Shown here: in pieces, positions 11,501-22,847 of the stretch
How positions within the stretch are numbered: position 1 is the stretch's first letter
How the letters are laid out: each line of letters starts with the position of its first letter
NCBI GenBank assembly: GCA_905221605.1
Contig: CAJNDS010002479.1
Location: 391,001-455,000 of the forward strand
Direction of reading: 5' to 3'
DNA from: Symbiodinium natans
Taxonomy: Eukaryota; Sar; Dinophyceae; Suessiales; Symbiodiniaceae
DNA: 64,000 bases
Made by a program: the position numbers and the translations under genes
The notes under the pieces: model-generated
The model's input: only the letters and a program-made list of their open reading frames with translations
The model's database searches: none
Told to the model about the DNA's origin: nothing

Positions 11501-12625
11501 GCCACAAGCAGGCGGACTGCGTGTCGTAACTTCTGATGTCACAGGAGCATGCGAAGTGCAAGGTGCAGGAGGGCATCTGTTCAGAAGGAATTTCTTCACT
11601 GCACCACGGCATCAACCCATGGCAAAGGTATGATGCAGAGTGTGATTGTCCGACTTGTGGTCAGCCTGAGAATTCTCCAAGCATTTCTTTGCTCTCTAGC
11701 TTCAAGGTCGTTGCCGTTGGAGTGCATAGTGTCGGTAAAAGGACTAGAGTCTAGGTCCTCAAACCTCTCCTGCTGTATCGCCACAAACAGGAGACTGCGC
11801 GTCGTAACACCTGATGTCGCTGAGCTGAACGACAGCATCGGGAGCATGCAAAGTGCAAGGTGTAGGGGACATGTGTTCAGAAGCATTTGCTGTCACCGCA
11901 CCACATCATCAACCCGTGGCCAAACTATGATGCAGAGTGCGATTTCCCGACTTGTGGTCAGCCTGAGAATGCTCCAAGCGTCTCTTTGCTGGCTAGCTTC
12001 AATGTCGTTGCCGTTGAGTGCACAGTGCCAATGATGGACTAGAGTCTAGGTCCTCAGGGCTCTCTTGCTATATCGCCACAGGCAGGAGGACTGCGTGTCG
12101 TAACTTCTGATGTCGGTTGAAGCGACAACATCGGGAGCATGCAAAGTGCAAGGTGCAGGGGGACATCTGTTCAGAAGCATTTTTGCACGGCACAACGTCA
12201 TCAACCCGTGGCAAAACTATCATGCAGAGTGTGATTGCCCGACTTGTGGTCAGCCTGAGACTTGAGAATGCTTCAAGCATCTCTTGCTGGCTAGCTTCAA
12301 GGTCGTTGACGTGGATTGCAAAGTGTCGGTAGTAGAGTCAAGGTTCTCACGGCTCTCGTGCTATATCGCCACAAAAAGGAGGACTGCGCGTCGTAACTTC
12401 TGATGTCAGCTGAAACGACGGCATCGGGAGCATGCAAAGTGCAAGGTGCAGGGGTCCATCCTGTCAGAAGCGGTTTTACACTGCACCACGTCAGGAACCG
12501 TGGCAAAGGTATAATGCAGAGTGTGATTGACCGGTGCCCCAAGCATCGCTTTGCTGGCTAGCTTCAAGGTCGTTGCCGTGGAGAGCAAAGTGTCGGTAAA
12601 GGACTAGAGTCTAGCTCCTGAAGGA
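8580..12625. repeat. Tandem array of about 15 monomers of 230-300 bp
   Basis: Each monomer contains TATGATGCAGAGTG, GACTTGTGGTCAGCCT, GCTGGCTAGCTTCAAGGTCG and GCAAAGTGCAAGGTG. The CCGTGGC anchor recurs near 8650, 8940, 9153, 9430, 9661, 9941, 10172, 10473, 10747, 11045, 11339, 11616, 11914, 12206 and 12497. Two monomer types differ at the segment before the next anchor. Short open frames recur in register (ECDCPTCGQPENAPS), but every monomer closes them, so I treat this as satellite-like DNA rather than a repeat protein. Related, more diverged flanks occur at 8520-8640 and 12925-13050. Confidence 0.9.
9133..10290. repeat. Exact 511-bp higher-order duplication
   Basis: The interval from TTCACTGCACCACATCATC at 9133 recurs 511 bases later, and I find no difference over roughly 650 bp of overlap. 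Neighbouring monomers differ by several percent. This indicates very recent unequal exchange, or an assembly duplication. Confidence 0.85.
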
Positions 12626-13846
12626 TCTCTTGCTTTCTCGTGTAACCTTCGATGTCGCTGAAACGAGGGCATCGCAGGAGCGGAGGAGGTGCCAGGTAAA
12701 TGGAGCAAATGCTGAGAACCCCAATTTCACTCAAATGCAGAGCAACTGCAATGTCCATCTCCGTTGCATCTGACTCTTTGCTCCGCCTGATCGTACTTCC
12801 AATATCTTCTGGCTGGCTAGTTCCAAGGCCAAGTGCCTAGACTCCAGATCCCGACCAGAAGGAAGTGCGCATCGCATCTTTTGACTTGGCTGAAGCGAGG
12901 GCATCGCCAGAATGTGCAAAGTGCAAGGCGCAATGTTGAGAAGCCCAGTTCAACTGCAGAGAAGCCGCGATGTCTGCAGGCACCTGATGAACACGTGTTG
13001 GCCGAGACATGAGCGCGCACCACCTCATCCACCCGTTGCATTTCCCGACTTGTGCTTGACCCATCGCCGTTTCATCAACCGGCTTGACAGACGCACAGAA
13101 TTCAGAGCAGTGGATCTGGCGAGAGGCCGTTGTTCTCGAAAGACGGAAAGCAAAGGGCTCGAAACCGTGACAAATATGGTTCACGCTTTGCAAACCCTCA
13201 GGCTGCCACCTCGTCTTGGCTCCTTGTCGGCCTTTGAAAAGGGATGACTCCCATCCTCTCATGCATCGGTGCGACTCACCTCGGACAGTTCCTGCGTTTG
13301 TCGGATCCCGTCCCAGTGAGCCTGTGCTCCACGGGACTTTCCACGCAATGCCCTTCCGTTGCCCGGCCTGCTCCAGAGAGGGCATGTCCATGTGTCGATT
13401 TTCTTCGGCCTCTATAGAGAGAGGACTGCCCTTGCGTGGGCCACAGTGGAGGCGTCGCATTTTTCCTAACCAAAATAGGGGCACTGCAGGAAGACCCAGT
13501 TCCCAGAACGGCCATATACTTTCTCGAGACCAAAGGCTACCTCCTCGGCACCCGTCTTCTGTCGGGCTCCATCCTCGCACGTAGGCTCCGGATGTTCCCT
13601 CTCAGTTTCGGTGCCAACCCAAGTGTACGAGTGGGCTCACTTTTCCCAGCCTTGCACCGCCCTCACACGCAGGCCTGTCTTGTTTTGGGTATCTCCTGCA
13701 TCCCTCATAAGTAAGTGCAGAAAGGGTTCTCTTGCTGCCCCAAACCAGGCATAGCCCTAAGCCCCTGAAAACGAAACCGTGGCATGACATACTGAAGCTG
13801 CAGTTGGCCCACACACCTGCTTGTCCAGCTGTCAGTCTACTACCTC
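12626..13846. other. Array flank and gene-poor block
   Basis: The left part repeats array-flank sequence (TTTCACTCAAATGCAGAGCA). The - strand is open from 13580 to 12837 for 247 codons, the longest frame in the window. It runs across array-derived sequence, is mirrored by shorter + frames, and has no motif I know. I regard it as chance rather than a gene. Confidence 0.4.
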
Positions 13847-13895
13847 CCTAAACCCTAAACCCTAAACCCTAAACCCTAAACCCTAAACCCTAAAC
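13847..13895. repeat. Interstitial telomeric array, 7 x CCCTAAA
   Basis: Seven perfect CCCTAAA units, isolated in otherwise repeat-free sequence. Confidence 0.97.
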
Positions 13896-15980
13896 TAGCC
13901 AGCTGGCCTTTGAGTTGCATGATTCATTCTGAGGTCCCCTGCGGATTCTGCTTTCGCAGATTTTCGCAGTTGTCGCATCAACCTCCCCTCCACCCCTCCG
14001 ACGGCTTGGCGGCAAAGGCGCCCCCTACTTTTGTAAATGGAGAGAGGCAGGGTCGCGGGTCCTGATGTGCCAATATCCGTCTCCATTCTTGGGTTTGTTT
14101 GGCTGGTTGAGGCTGAGGTTACATGCCTCGGCACATGAAAATCCATTGTCCTTTCTCGCCTGTGTGTCCTGATGTTGGTCAACCATGTAGGATGCCGGAG
14201 TTGCGGAGTTTCGTAGCGATGACAGCTCCCTATTTTCCAACCCCACTGGTCTAACACGCTGGGGATTGTGAGGGGTCCTGGGTTGTCTACGTTGCCGAGG
14301 GCTTTCACGCCTTGCACGTAACCTGAAAGTGCTCCACAGCATCCAAGAGCCTCCAGGTTGCAACGTTTGCACGTTGCCAGATCTAAGGGTCCATGTACCT
14401 AAACAGGGAATACTTGGGCCTTAAAGTATTTGCTATATACAGTATTTGGGGCCCAAGCATATGATAATTAGGTACATGGACCCTTAGGAAGAAATGACTG
14501 AGACTCGTTGATCTCGCTGTTCCTGCTGTACCAGGTCGCTGTTCGCACTCGGCCCCGCCTGAGCTCACCTGAGGCATTTCCCAAAATAAGGATAATCGGG
14601 GTATCCCCCGTTTATACGCCAAATAACATAGAATCCCCTTAGAGGGACCCCCCAAAAAGGGTACCCCTATGTCATTAGTGCACAGGCGTGAAAGGAGAGA
14701 TAGCTGAGGCTTCGGAACTCTCCACTGCCGAGGCCGAAGTGCCAGGCCGCGCTTCGACTCGCGTGCACTGTGGACGTCTCCGTTTTAACGTTCCCAACAG
14801 GGATGTGAGTTAGCAAAGATCATCTCGGCGCGTAGGTGTTGCGCGCCCGTTTTGCTATAAGAGGTCGGGCCGGGACATGCTGCACGATTCAGAATATCCA
14901 TCCAAGACGATGAGCTTGGGTTTCGCTGTGCGGCAGTTGACGTGTGCTGTCCGATGAGTCATACATAAATGAGGCTCAGCTGGCACGCTTCGGATGGCCG
15001 AGCTTGTGTCTGGCTGCTTGGTCACTTTGGCCAGTGCGGGAACTTCCGCATCTCCGCATCCCCAACCCCAAACCCAACTGAACCAAAGAAACCCATTATT
15101 CAGCAAGAAGTTGCCAGCAGACTTGTGGGTGTCTGCAGAACAACCTTCTAGCTCTGTCTTGCGTCGGTTGAAGAGCTGTCCACGCTGCCCCTCAGGGTCT
15201 GTGCCAAGAGCCAGATTGATTGCAACAGCCGACAGCTTCTGTTTTGAAGGAATACGGGAGCAGGTTCGAGGGCTTTGGCTGATGCGCCGTGTTGCGGGCT
15301 CAAGCGCGGTAGGGTGCTGCAAGAACAGTGCTACAATCCATGAGCCGTCCATTCGGAAGCTTTCAAGCTCACGGCAGGCGCCTGCTTGACAAACTCCGCA
15401 ATAAATGGGGCCAGGGGCAATGGTCTCGACATCTGAAACAGTCCTTGAGTTTCATCAAGACGATGCAGGCCCGAGGCACAGTCCTGCACAGGCTACCTGT
15501 TTCACGATTCTGGACTTGCACGCGACGTGGGCCGAAATTGCGAAAGAAGCGGGGCAACATGCGATCCTGCGCAAAGAATGCCATGAGACATACTGGCCAG
15601 GCATACACCGCAATCCATGAGAAAGCAGTGAAAGAAGTGTCAGGGTAACAAGCCTCTGTTGAAACCAGCAGCGCGGCCAAGAGGAAGCTTGACATCGTCC
15701 CTGCACGCAGATGTCACCAGCGTCCTATGAACAGGATTTATGCAAGATCACGGAGGTTGGAGCCAATCCGTGATCAGTCCTTGGACCAGTGCCAGCCTAT
15801 CTGAGAGTGTGCGTGGTCTTGCCGGATAAGCGGTGTCCGAATGCGCCATGCAAGATCGTGCTCAGCACACATGACACTGATGGGCAGCGGCCTTCGCCGG
15901 CTTCTTCTCTGGTCGTAGCTTGCGATCATCTCGAAACGCGAGGCGCCGCAAACTCCGCCGACTCACCGTCTGGTTTGCAG
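13896..15980. other. Gene-poor unique block
   Basis: Apart from the inverted-repeat element at 14383-14487, I see only overlapping open frames on both strands (longest 14855-15352, -, 165 codons; 15328-15648, +). No family is recognisable. Confidence 0.4.
14383..14487. mobile_element. Small inverted-repeat element with perfect 20-bp ends
   Basis: The left end CTAAGGGTCCATGTACCTAA (14383-14402) is perfectly complementary to the right end at 14468-14487. The 65-bp interior is AT-rich and has no coding capacity. Length and structure fit a MITE-like non-autonomous element. No clear target duplication is visible. Confidence 0.85.
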
Positions 15981-16320
15981 CACTTCTTGCTTAGAGTAGC
16001 TGGTGGTCTGTTTTACAGAGGGTGCCTGTCCTTGCGATTTCTGGTTTCCCGAACCATGACATTAATCTCAAGACCCATTCGGTCCTTCGAGTTTTGACTC
16101 CTAGATGGGCGCTTTAGAATAGTTCCCACGGTTCAGAACGCTTCCAGAGAACGCTGGGGCAGTTCCTGAGAACTGTCTAGTTGTTCCTGGGCCCTTGTTG
16201 GTCCTCACACAAAAACAAGCCGCCGAGCTTCCCAACCAAGCCCCCAAATGAAGCCTATTTACCGGGTTCAGGGTTTAAACCCCTTCAACCCGAAACCAGG
16301 AGTCTGGCCCATTCATGCCC
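15981..16320. repeat. Local duplication, copy 1
   Basis: The segment from CACTTCTTGCTTAGAGTAG through GTTCCTGAGAACTGTCTA to an AGGGTTTAAACCCCTTCAAC motif recurs about 850 bp downstream at 16824-17205, with indels. Confidence 0.85.
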
Positions 16321-16823
16321 ATTCAGCACTGTGCCGTGGAGGGTGTTGTACGCCGTTCGCTTGTTGAGCTTCACGGCTTCACGTTGCGCCCGCACGTGGC
16401 AACCATTGGGAACCAGAGATCCCCAGAAGTGGGGGAGCTTCTGGGTGCCGCGCTCTCATCGCCGAGACAAGCAGCAAGCACAGCGCTGACAGAACCATGA
16501 GAGGATGGGTCCCTTTGTGGGTTTCCTTCGCACAGCTCCTGCTTCGGTGCTACGACCCAAGGCCCTCCTTCCTACACTGCCAACCGTAAGCCTCTGGTCT
16601 CGCTGCTCCCCATACTTCCCACACTGTCCCCGTACATTGGTCTCAGGGCTCTGCGTTCAAATGCCCGACGCCCGCCGAGTGCTCGTGTCCTCGGTCATTT
16701 GGGGTTATTTGGAGATGACCACTAGTACTTGAACATGCCTGGTGGCCCCCACGTAGGGACGCACGGCATTAAGAATGCCCTGCGTTCACCGACTTGCTTT
16801 GCGCAGACCCTTGTATGCGCTCA
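16321..16823. other. Spacer between the two local duplicates
   Basis: About 500 bp with small + strand open frames that are not shared with other repeats and show no motif. No gene supported. Confidence 0.4.
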
Positions 16824-17205
16824 CACTTCTTGCTTAGAGTAGGTGGTCTGTTTACCAGAGGGTGCCTGTCCTTGCGATTTCTGGTTTCCCGAACCATGAC
16901 ATGAATCTCAAGGCCCATTCTGTCCTTCAAGCTTTGAATACTTTAGAATAGTTCCCACCGTTCAGAACGGTTCCAGACTGTTTGGAAGAGGGCTTCCGAG
17001 AACGCTGGGACCGTTCCTGAGAACTGTCTAATGGTTCCAGAGCCCCTGTTGGCACTCACACACAAACAAGCAAACGGGCTTCCCAACTTCTTGCACTTGC
17101 TAGACTCATGGTCCGTGCTGCTGAAAACAGCGTATCCTTTGAACCAAGCCCCCCAAATAAAACCCGGGTTTAGCCCCTTTCAACCCTAAGGAGCCTGGTC
17201 CATCA
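16824..17205. repeat. Local duplication, copy 2
   Basis: Second copy of the 15981-16320 unit. It contains an insertion of about 40 bp (TTGCACTTGCTAGACTCATG region) absent from copy 1. Confidence 0.85.
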
Positions 17206-17217
17206 CATGCCCCAGAA

Positions 17218-17560
17218 GCCCTAAACCCTAAACCCTAAACCCCCAACCTATGCCTTGCCGGCCTTGTGCGAGTGTGAGAGTCGAAACCCTAAACCCTAAA
17301 CCCTAAACCCTAGCCCCCTGCTCCTAGAAGCGCAGTGCCCGCATCCCTGTTTTGAGCCGTGCGCACAGGGATACTCACTGTGCAGGTGAGATACAGCGAC
17401 CTTGCACCTCGGCATCAGCAGCAGAGAGGCAAGCCTCAGCCATCTCGCTTGCAAGTGTTCGCAGCGTTCGCAATTCTCGGCACCTTAGCGTTGCTTGCTA
17501 TTCCATGTCGGACAATTCCGGAACCCCCTTACCCTAAACCCTGAACCCTAAACCCTAAAA
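17218..17560. repeat. Three short CCCTAAA arrays
   Basis: CCCTAAA runs at 17218-17244, 17284-17313 and 17530-17558 are separated by unique sequence without a recognisable gene. Confidence 0.85.
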
Positions 17561-18639
17561 TTAGTCTATGGGACCAAGCCGCACGCCAACTTCGTTTATA
17601 CATTCATCTCACACCCCTGAATCTAACATGTGCCCGCAAACTTCCAAGTCCTTTCGCCCCAGAGCGTTCTTTCCCCGTCCCCCACCCCACGTCCCATGTC
17701 AAGACTCCCATGTGTTGCGTGACATCACATCATGCACAACACTTGCAGTTGTCTTTGGGCCATGCCTGAGGCAACGTCTTGAACACGCTTGAACTCAACG
17801 AGTGATGTCACTTCCGACATGGGAGTGCTGGGAATGGCCCCCATGGTTCGAAATGGCAGGCTTGGCTTCCCTATGCTAGTGGCACAAAAGCGAAGGAGAT
17901 GCTGGTGGCACAAGAAATTACGTCGTTGGCCTGAGAGCTGTGCTCACAGTCACCTCCTAGCTGCGAAGTCCGTGAACGCGTCTGCGCCCGGATTCTGCTG
18001 GTATCTGCATCGCCAGCGGTGGTTTTGAAACATATATTGGTTCGGGGTAGCTTGCTTGTCCCTTGAAGAGATGCGCCGTGACCCACATTAGGTCCCTCAA
18101 GGCGTGGGCCTTTTGAGCGTCTTAAGGGAAAGAGTTCGCCTTCGCTCAGCACAAGTTCGCAAGACCGCGCCTCTCAGCCTCTGCGCTCCATTCCTTGAAG
18201 AGCTTGAGATAGCATCAATTTGGGCTTTTGGTGGTTTGGGGTTTTCATCGCAAGCGACAAACGCCCTTGAGAAGGATGAGTAGACCTTCAACAACTTGTT
18301 GGAGTTGCAGGGCACACAGGAGCCAAGTCGGAACCCGAAAACCCACCCCCAAGCAGGCTTTACGCCCTAAAGTTCTAAGTGAAATCGACACCTTGAACTG
18401 CAAACCTTTGCAAGCCCCTACCCTGACTAGCTTACGCATCCCTCTTTTCCAAGTCCGCTTGAGTTTGTTGGAAACGAAAGGTAATGAGAAATCACGAAAC
18501 AGCATGCTCAAGAGTGTGTCTGAAGAGACCTGAGGGTAGATACAGCAGGACCTGAGCGAGCTCACCAAGCTCAGTGCCCCCAATGCACAACAACGGCTCT
18601 TTGAATTTTGCAAAAACAGGTAGGAGGCACGCACACTCT
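17561..18639. other. Gene-poor block before the 1.5-kb units
   Basis: No supportable gene. Open frames occur on both strands up to 157 codons (18245-18718, -) and extend into repeated sequence. Confidence 0.4.
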
Positions 18640-20100
18640 GCATGCTCCATGTGCAGTGATAGCTCGGGGAGCCACAAGCATCAGAATGTTGGCGCGTAAT
18701 GTTAGCAGCATCCATCAACGGGAGTGGTCAGTCGGGGTTCGCACTGCGTGCTTCTGTATGGAGCACGTTGATTCGGCTTGACATGTCTTCAAGGAGTGTG
18801 CGATCGGAAAGAAGCGACCGCCCTGGCACTTATGCTCTCATGCTTGGGCTAGCATCTAGCAGCTATGTGACACCGACATGGGACAGGAGGTTCCAGGATT
18901 TCAGGGTAACATCCACAAGCATCTGGAGGAACAAGCTGGTAGGTGCAAGGGAGATGTCAAGCGTTAGCTTGCTTAATGTTGAACTAGCAACGAACGGCAC
19001 ACGGCAACATGCTGCGAGGGCTTGCGAGTCCGTCGCATCCCTCACGAATAGTGCGAATGAGTGTGTACACATAATGCACTGTCGCCGCCCATGAGCATGC
19101 CGCCCCCAGCTGCCCGGATGCTACGGAGACCAGCAAAAGTCCTTAGTTCCATCATTCTGGGCCTGCAGAGAGGGCGCACTTCCCCCCAGGGCACGCACCA
19201 TTTCCAGATTGAGCTGGTGAGCGCCCACGTCGAGCAATTCAGCCAGCCAACAGGAGTAGAAGTTGCAGTGATCGCTGGCTCCGGCTCCCGCCTTTTTCAA
19301 CACCACGCATGTGCATCCCGCGACGCGCCGGTTCCAAATGAAACTCGTGAGCGTCTACATGGAGCAATGGAGCCAGCCAAAAACAACAGAAATTGCAGAG
19401 ATCAGTGGCTCCGGCTTCCGCGGTTTTGCGCAAAACGCATTCGCATTCCGTCGACTCGCAGATGGCCTGCGTGCAATGCTGACGTCCCTGAGCACGTCGT
19501 GAATGCACTGCCCTGTGGGTCTGCATGAAGTGCCGCACTCGCCCCAATGTTGCGCGTTCGTCCCAGACCAGATTAGCGAGCCGCATGGAGCAACAAAGCC
19601 AGCCAAAAATGACACAAGTTGAAGAGATCGCCCTTTCGAGTCCCTGCATCTGCCTCGTGTCGACTTGCAGATGGCCTTCTGTGATGCTGATGTGGGTGGC
19701 TTGTGCACCGTGCACGCCCCCGAGCATGCCGCCCAGAAATTGCAGAGATCGCTGGCTCCGGCTCCCGCGGTTTTGCACAAAACGCATTCGCATTCTGTCG
19801 TCTCGCAGATGGCCTGCTTGCAATGCTGGCGTGGGTGCCTCGAGCACCATTCACGTCCCTGAGGATGTGGTCATGAATGCAACAATGCCTTGCGGGTCTG
19901 CATGGAGGGCCGCACCCGCGAGAGATCTGCATCACATTGACTCAGGCATGGCCCTTGCACCCTTTGGCTCTACACAAAGTACCATGAAATGCAATATCGT
20001 ACCCCACAAGCTCTCTGGCTACACAGTGTGGCTGCCCTGGCGGTGAACATGCTGTGCGAGCTTTATGGAAAAGAGCTCGCTGCGTAGCCTAAACTTGCAG
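18640..20100. repeat. Duplicon E, copy 1
   Basis: The unit starts near GCATGCTCCATGTGCAGTGA and contains GTTGATTCGGCTTGACATGT, AACGAACGGCACACGGCAAC and a cluster of about 110-bp subrepeats carrying GAGCCAGCC...CTGGCTCCGGCTCCCGC. It is repeated at 20868 and 22848. Long open frames on both strands shift between copies, so no protein is inferred. Confidence 0.85.
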
Positions 20101-20454
20101 CTTGGAAAGCGTTGAGGCTGCAACGACGAACTCCCCACACCCCAAACCCCAAACCCCAAGCCCTGACGGCCCTGGCCCTAAGCCCTAAACCACGCTTTCC
20201 ATGGCAAGAAGCAGCTTTGACATCCCAAGCTGCAGACACGCAGCAAGTGGAAGTCAAGCAAACTGTCTACTGAGTGCCGAGGGGGTGGCGCTGCAGCACA
20301 TGGGTTAAGGGTCCAGGGAGTGTTTTGGGTTATCTGGACAGGGGTGGCAAGGCCATCGTCGGACTTCGTTTGGGTGACTGCAGGGGTGTTTGACTCTATC
20401 CGGGGAGCCATCAGCCACAGCATGTCTAAACCCTAAACCCTAAATCCTAACTTT
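20101..20454. repeat. Terminal part of duplicon E ending in a CCCTAAA array
   Basis: CAGCTTGGAAAGCGTTGAGG through CATGTCTAAACCCTAAA recurs at 24488-24882. It ends with a few CCCTAAA units and CTAACTTTTCACTAGG, immediately before duplicon A copy 2. Confidence 0.85.
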
Positions 20455-20867
20455 TCACTAGGTAATTGGCTTGAGGAGCCTCTACTGCGCAATATAAAGG
20501 AGGCTCCGCTTTGGGGCCCTTCCTCTTTCATGTCTCTGAATGCTGGGACCCAGACTGGGCCCTTATTCCCTTTGTTTAAGCGTTTAGGGTTTAGGGCTAC
20601 TAGGACCCAGAGAGTCGGCCTTCATTCTCTTGTTTTAGTGTTCAAGTTCCCTTATAAACCCCTTTTTAACCAAAAAGGGTACACTTGCTATTCCTGGGTT
20701 ACGCTTGGGCCTGGCATCTCATTCTCGGATGTTTGCCTTTCAGCTTCTCTCGATCTCGATTTGGCTTCACCCAGCGTGCAATGGTCATGTCGCCTGGAGT
20801 CTTTCTTGGTGCTGGACGCAGGTGGCTCTGGCCGGCCAATGTCGAACCGTCGAGGCACGCACACTTT
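20455..20867. repeat. Duplicon A, copy 2
   Basis: Begins TCACTAGGTAATTGGCTTGA directly after telomeric heptamers. It contains a family-C inverted-repeat-like segment near 20606-20722 (TAGGACCCAGAGAGT ... TTACGCTTGGGCCT). Confidence 0.85.
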
Positions 20868-22438
20868 GCATGCTCCATGTGCAGTGATAGCTCGGGGAGC
20901 CACAAGCATCAGAATGTTGGGGCGTAATGTTAGCAGCATCCATCAACGGGAATGGTCAGTCGGGGTTCTCACTGCGTGCTTCTGTATGGAGCACGTTGAT
21001 TCGGCTTGACATGTCTTTAAGGAGTGTGCGATCGGAAAGAAGCGGCCGCCCTGGCACTTATGCTCTCATGCTTGGGCTAGCATCTAGCAGCTATGTGACA
21101 CCTACATGTGACAGGAGGTTGTCAGGATTTCAGGACATCCACAAGCATCTGGAGGAACAAGCTGGTAGGTGCAGGGGAGATGTCAAGCGTTAGCTTGCTT
21201 CATGTGGAACTAGCAACGAACGGCACACGGCAACATGCTGCGAGAGCTTGCGAGTCTGTCGCATCCCTCACGAATAGTGCGAATGAGTGTGTACACATTA
21301 TGCACTGTCGCCGCCCATGAGCATGCCACCCCCAGCTGCCCGGATGCTTCGGAGACCAACACAAGTCCTTAAGCCCATCATTCTGGGCCTGCAGGGTGGG
21401 TGCACTTGCCCCAAGCGCTCGCCCCCGTTCCAGATGAAACTGGTGAGCGCCCACATCGAGCATTTCAGCCAGCCAAAAGAAACAGAGATTGCAGAGGTCA
21501 CTGGCTCCGGATCCCGCCTCTGTCAAAGCCACACATGTGCATCCCGCCACACGCAGGTTCCAGATAAAACAGGTGAGCACCCACATCGAGCACTCCGGCT
21601 CCCGCGGTTGTTAACAAAACACATTGGCATTCCGCGTTAACAAAACAGATTGGCATTCCGTGTACTCGCAGATGGCCTGCTTTGTGCAGCATTCATGTCA
21701 ATGTCCCTGAGCGTGATGCAGTGCCTTGCAGGTCTGCATGAAGGGCCACACTCGCCCCAATGTTGCGCGTTCGTCCCAGACCAGATTGGTGAGCCACATC
21801 GAACAACGAAGCCAGCGAAAAGAGACACAAATTGAAGAGATCACTGGCTCTGGCTCCCGCCTTTGTCAAATCCCTGCATCTGCGCCCTTGCACGTAAAAA
21901 ACATGCCCCGCCCAGCTGCCCGGATGCTTCGGAGACCAGCAAGAGTGCTGAATCGCGTCATATTCTGAGCCTGCAGGCAGGGCGCGCTTGCCCCAAGGGC
22001 ACGCAGCCGTTCCAGATGAAACTGGTGAGCGCCCACATCGAGCAACGGAGCCAGTCAAAAGAAACAGAGATTGAAGAGGCCACTGGCTCCGGCCACTTCT
22101 TTCAGAAAAGAAAATTCGCATCCCGCCGACCCGCAGATGGTTTGCTTGACTTTTGCTTGCAATGCAGGCGTGGGTGCCTCGTGCATCATTGACTTCCCTT
22201 TAGCGCGTCGCCCCCCCAAAAGGTCATGAATGCAATGCGTTGTGGGTCTGCATGGAGGGCAGCACTCGCCCCAATGTGGCGCGCTCGTCCCAGACCAGAT
22301 TGGTGAGCCGCACGGAGCATCGAAACCAGCCAGGGGTAGGTGTGAGGCGCGGACTTGCAAGCGATGCAGTTGATGTGATCGGCTTCATAGCAGTTGGACA
22401 GAAAGCTGGTTCTGAGTCTGGCTCCCACCTCTCTCTAT
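20868..22438. repeat. Duplicon E, copy 2
   Basis: Same order of blocks as 18640-20100, including GGTCAGTCGGGGTT and several GAGCCAGCC/CTGGCTCCGG subrepeats. It runs directly into duplicon A copy 3 without a telomeric array. Confidence 0.85.
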
Positions 22439-22847
22439 GGTAATTGGCTTGAGGAGCCTCTACTGCGCCATATACAGGAGGCTCCGCTTTGGGGCCCTTC
22501 CTCTTTCATGTCTCTGAATGCTGGGACCCAGACTGGGCCCTTATTCCCTTTCTTTAATTTCTTTAAGCATTTAGGGTTTAGGGCTACTAGGACCCAGAGA
22601 GTAGGCCCTCGTTGTCTTGTTTTAGGGTTCAGGTTCCCTTATAAGCCCCTTTTTCACCAAAAAGGGTGCACTTGCTATTCCTGGGTTACTCTTGGGCCTA
22701 GCATGTCATTCTCGGATGTTTGCCTTTCAGCTTCTTTCGATCTCGATTTTTCTTCACCCAGCGTGCAATGGTCATGTCGCCTGGAGTCTTTCTTGGTGCT
22801 GGACGCAGGTGGCACTGGCCGGCCAATGCCGAACCGTCGGAAAGCCT
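22439..22847. repeat. Duplicon A, copy 3 (not preceded by a telomeric array)
   Basis: GGTAATTGGCTTGAGGAGCC follows CTCTCTAT directly, so the TCACTA lead and heptamers present at copies 2 and 4 are missing. The segment at 22586-22703 has family-C ends (CTAGGACCCAGAGAGTAGG and TTACTCTTGGGCCTAG). Confidence 0.85.

Noticed and set aside
9349-12034. Recurring open frames in the tandem array as repeat-protein genes
   Set aside because: Each monomer carries stops and the frames are out of register between monomer types; the DNA periodicity explains them.
12837-13580. 247-codon open frame on the - strand, the longest in the window
   Set aside because: It crosses satellite-flank sequence, has no motif or splice context, and is mirrored by + strand frames. 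GC-rich DNA gives such frames by chance.
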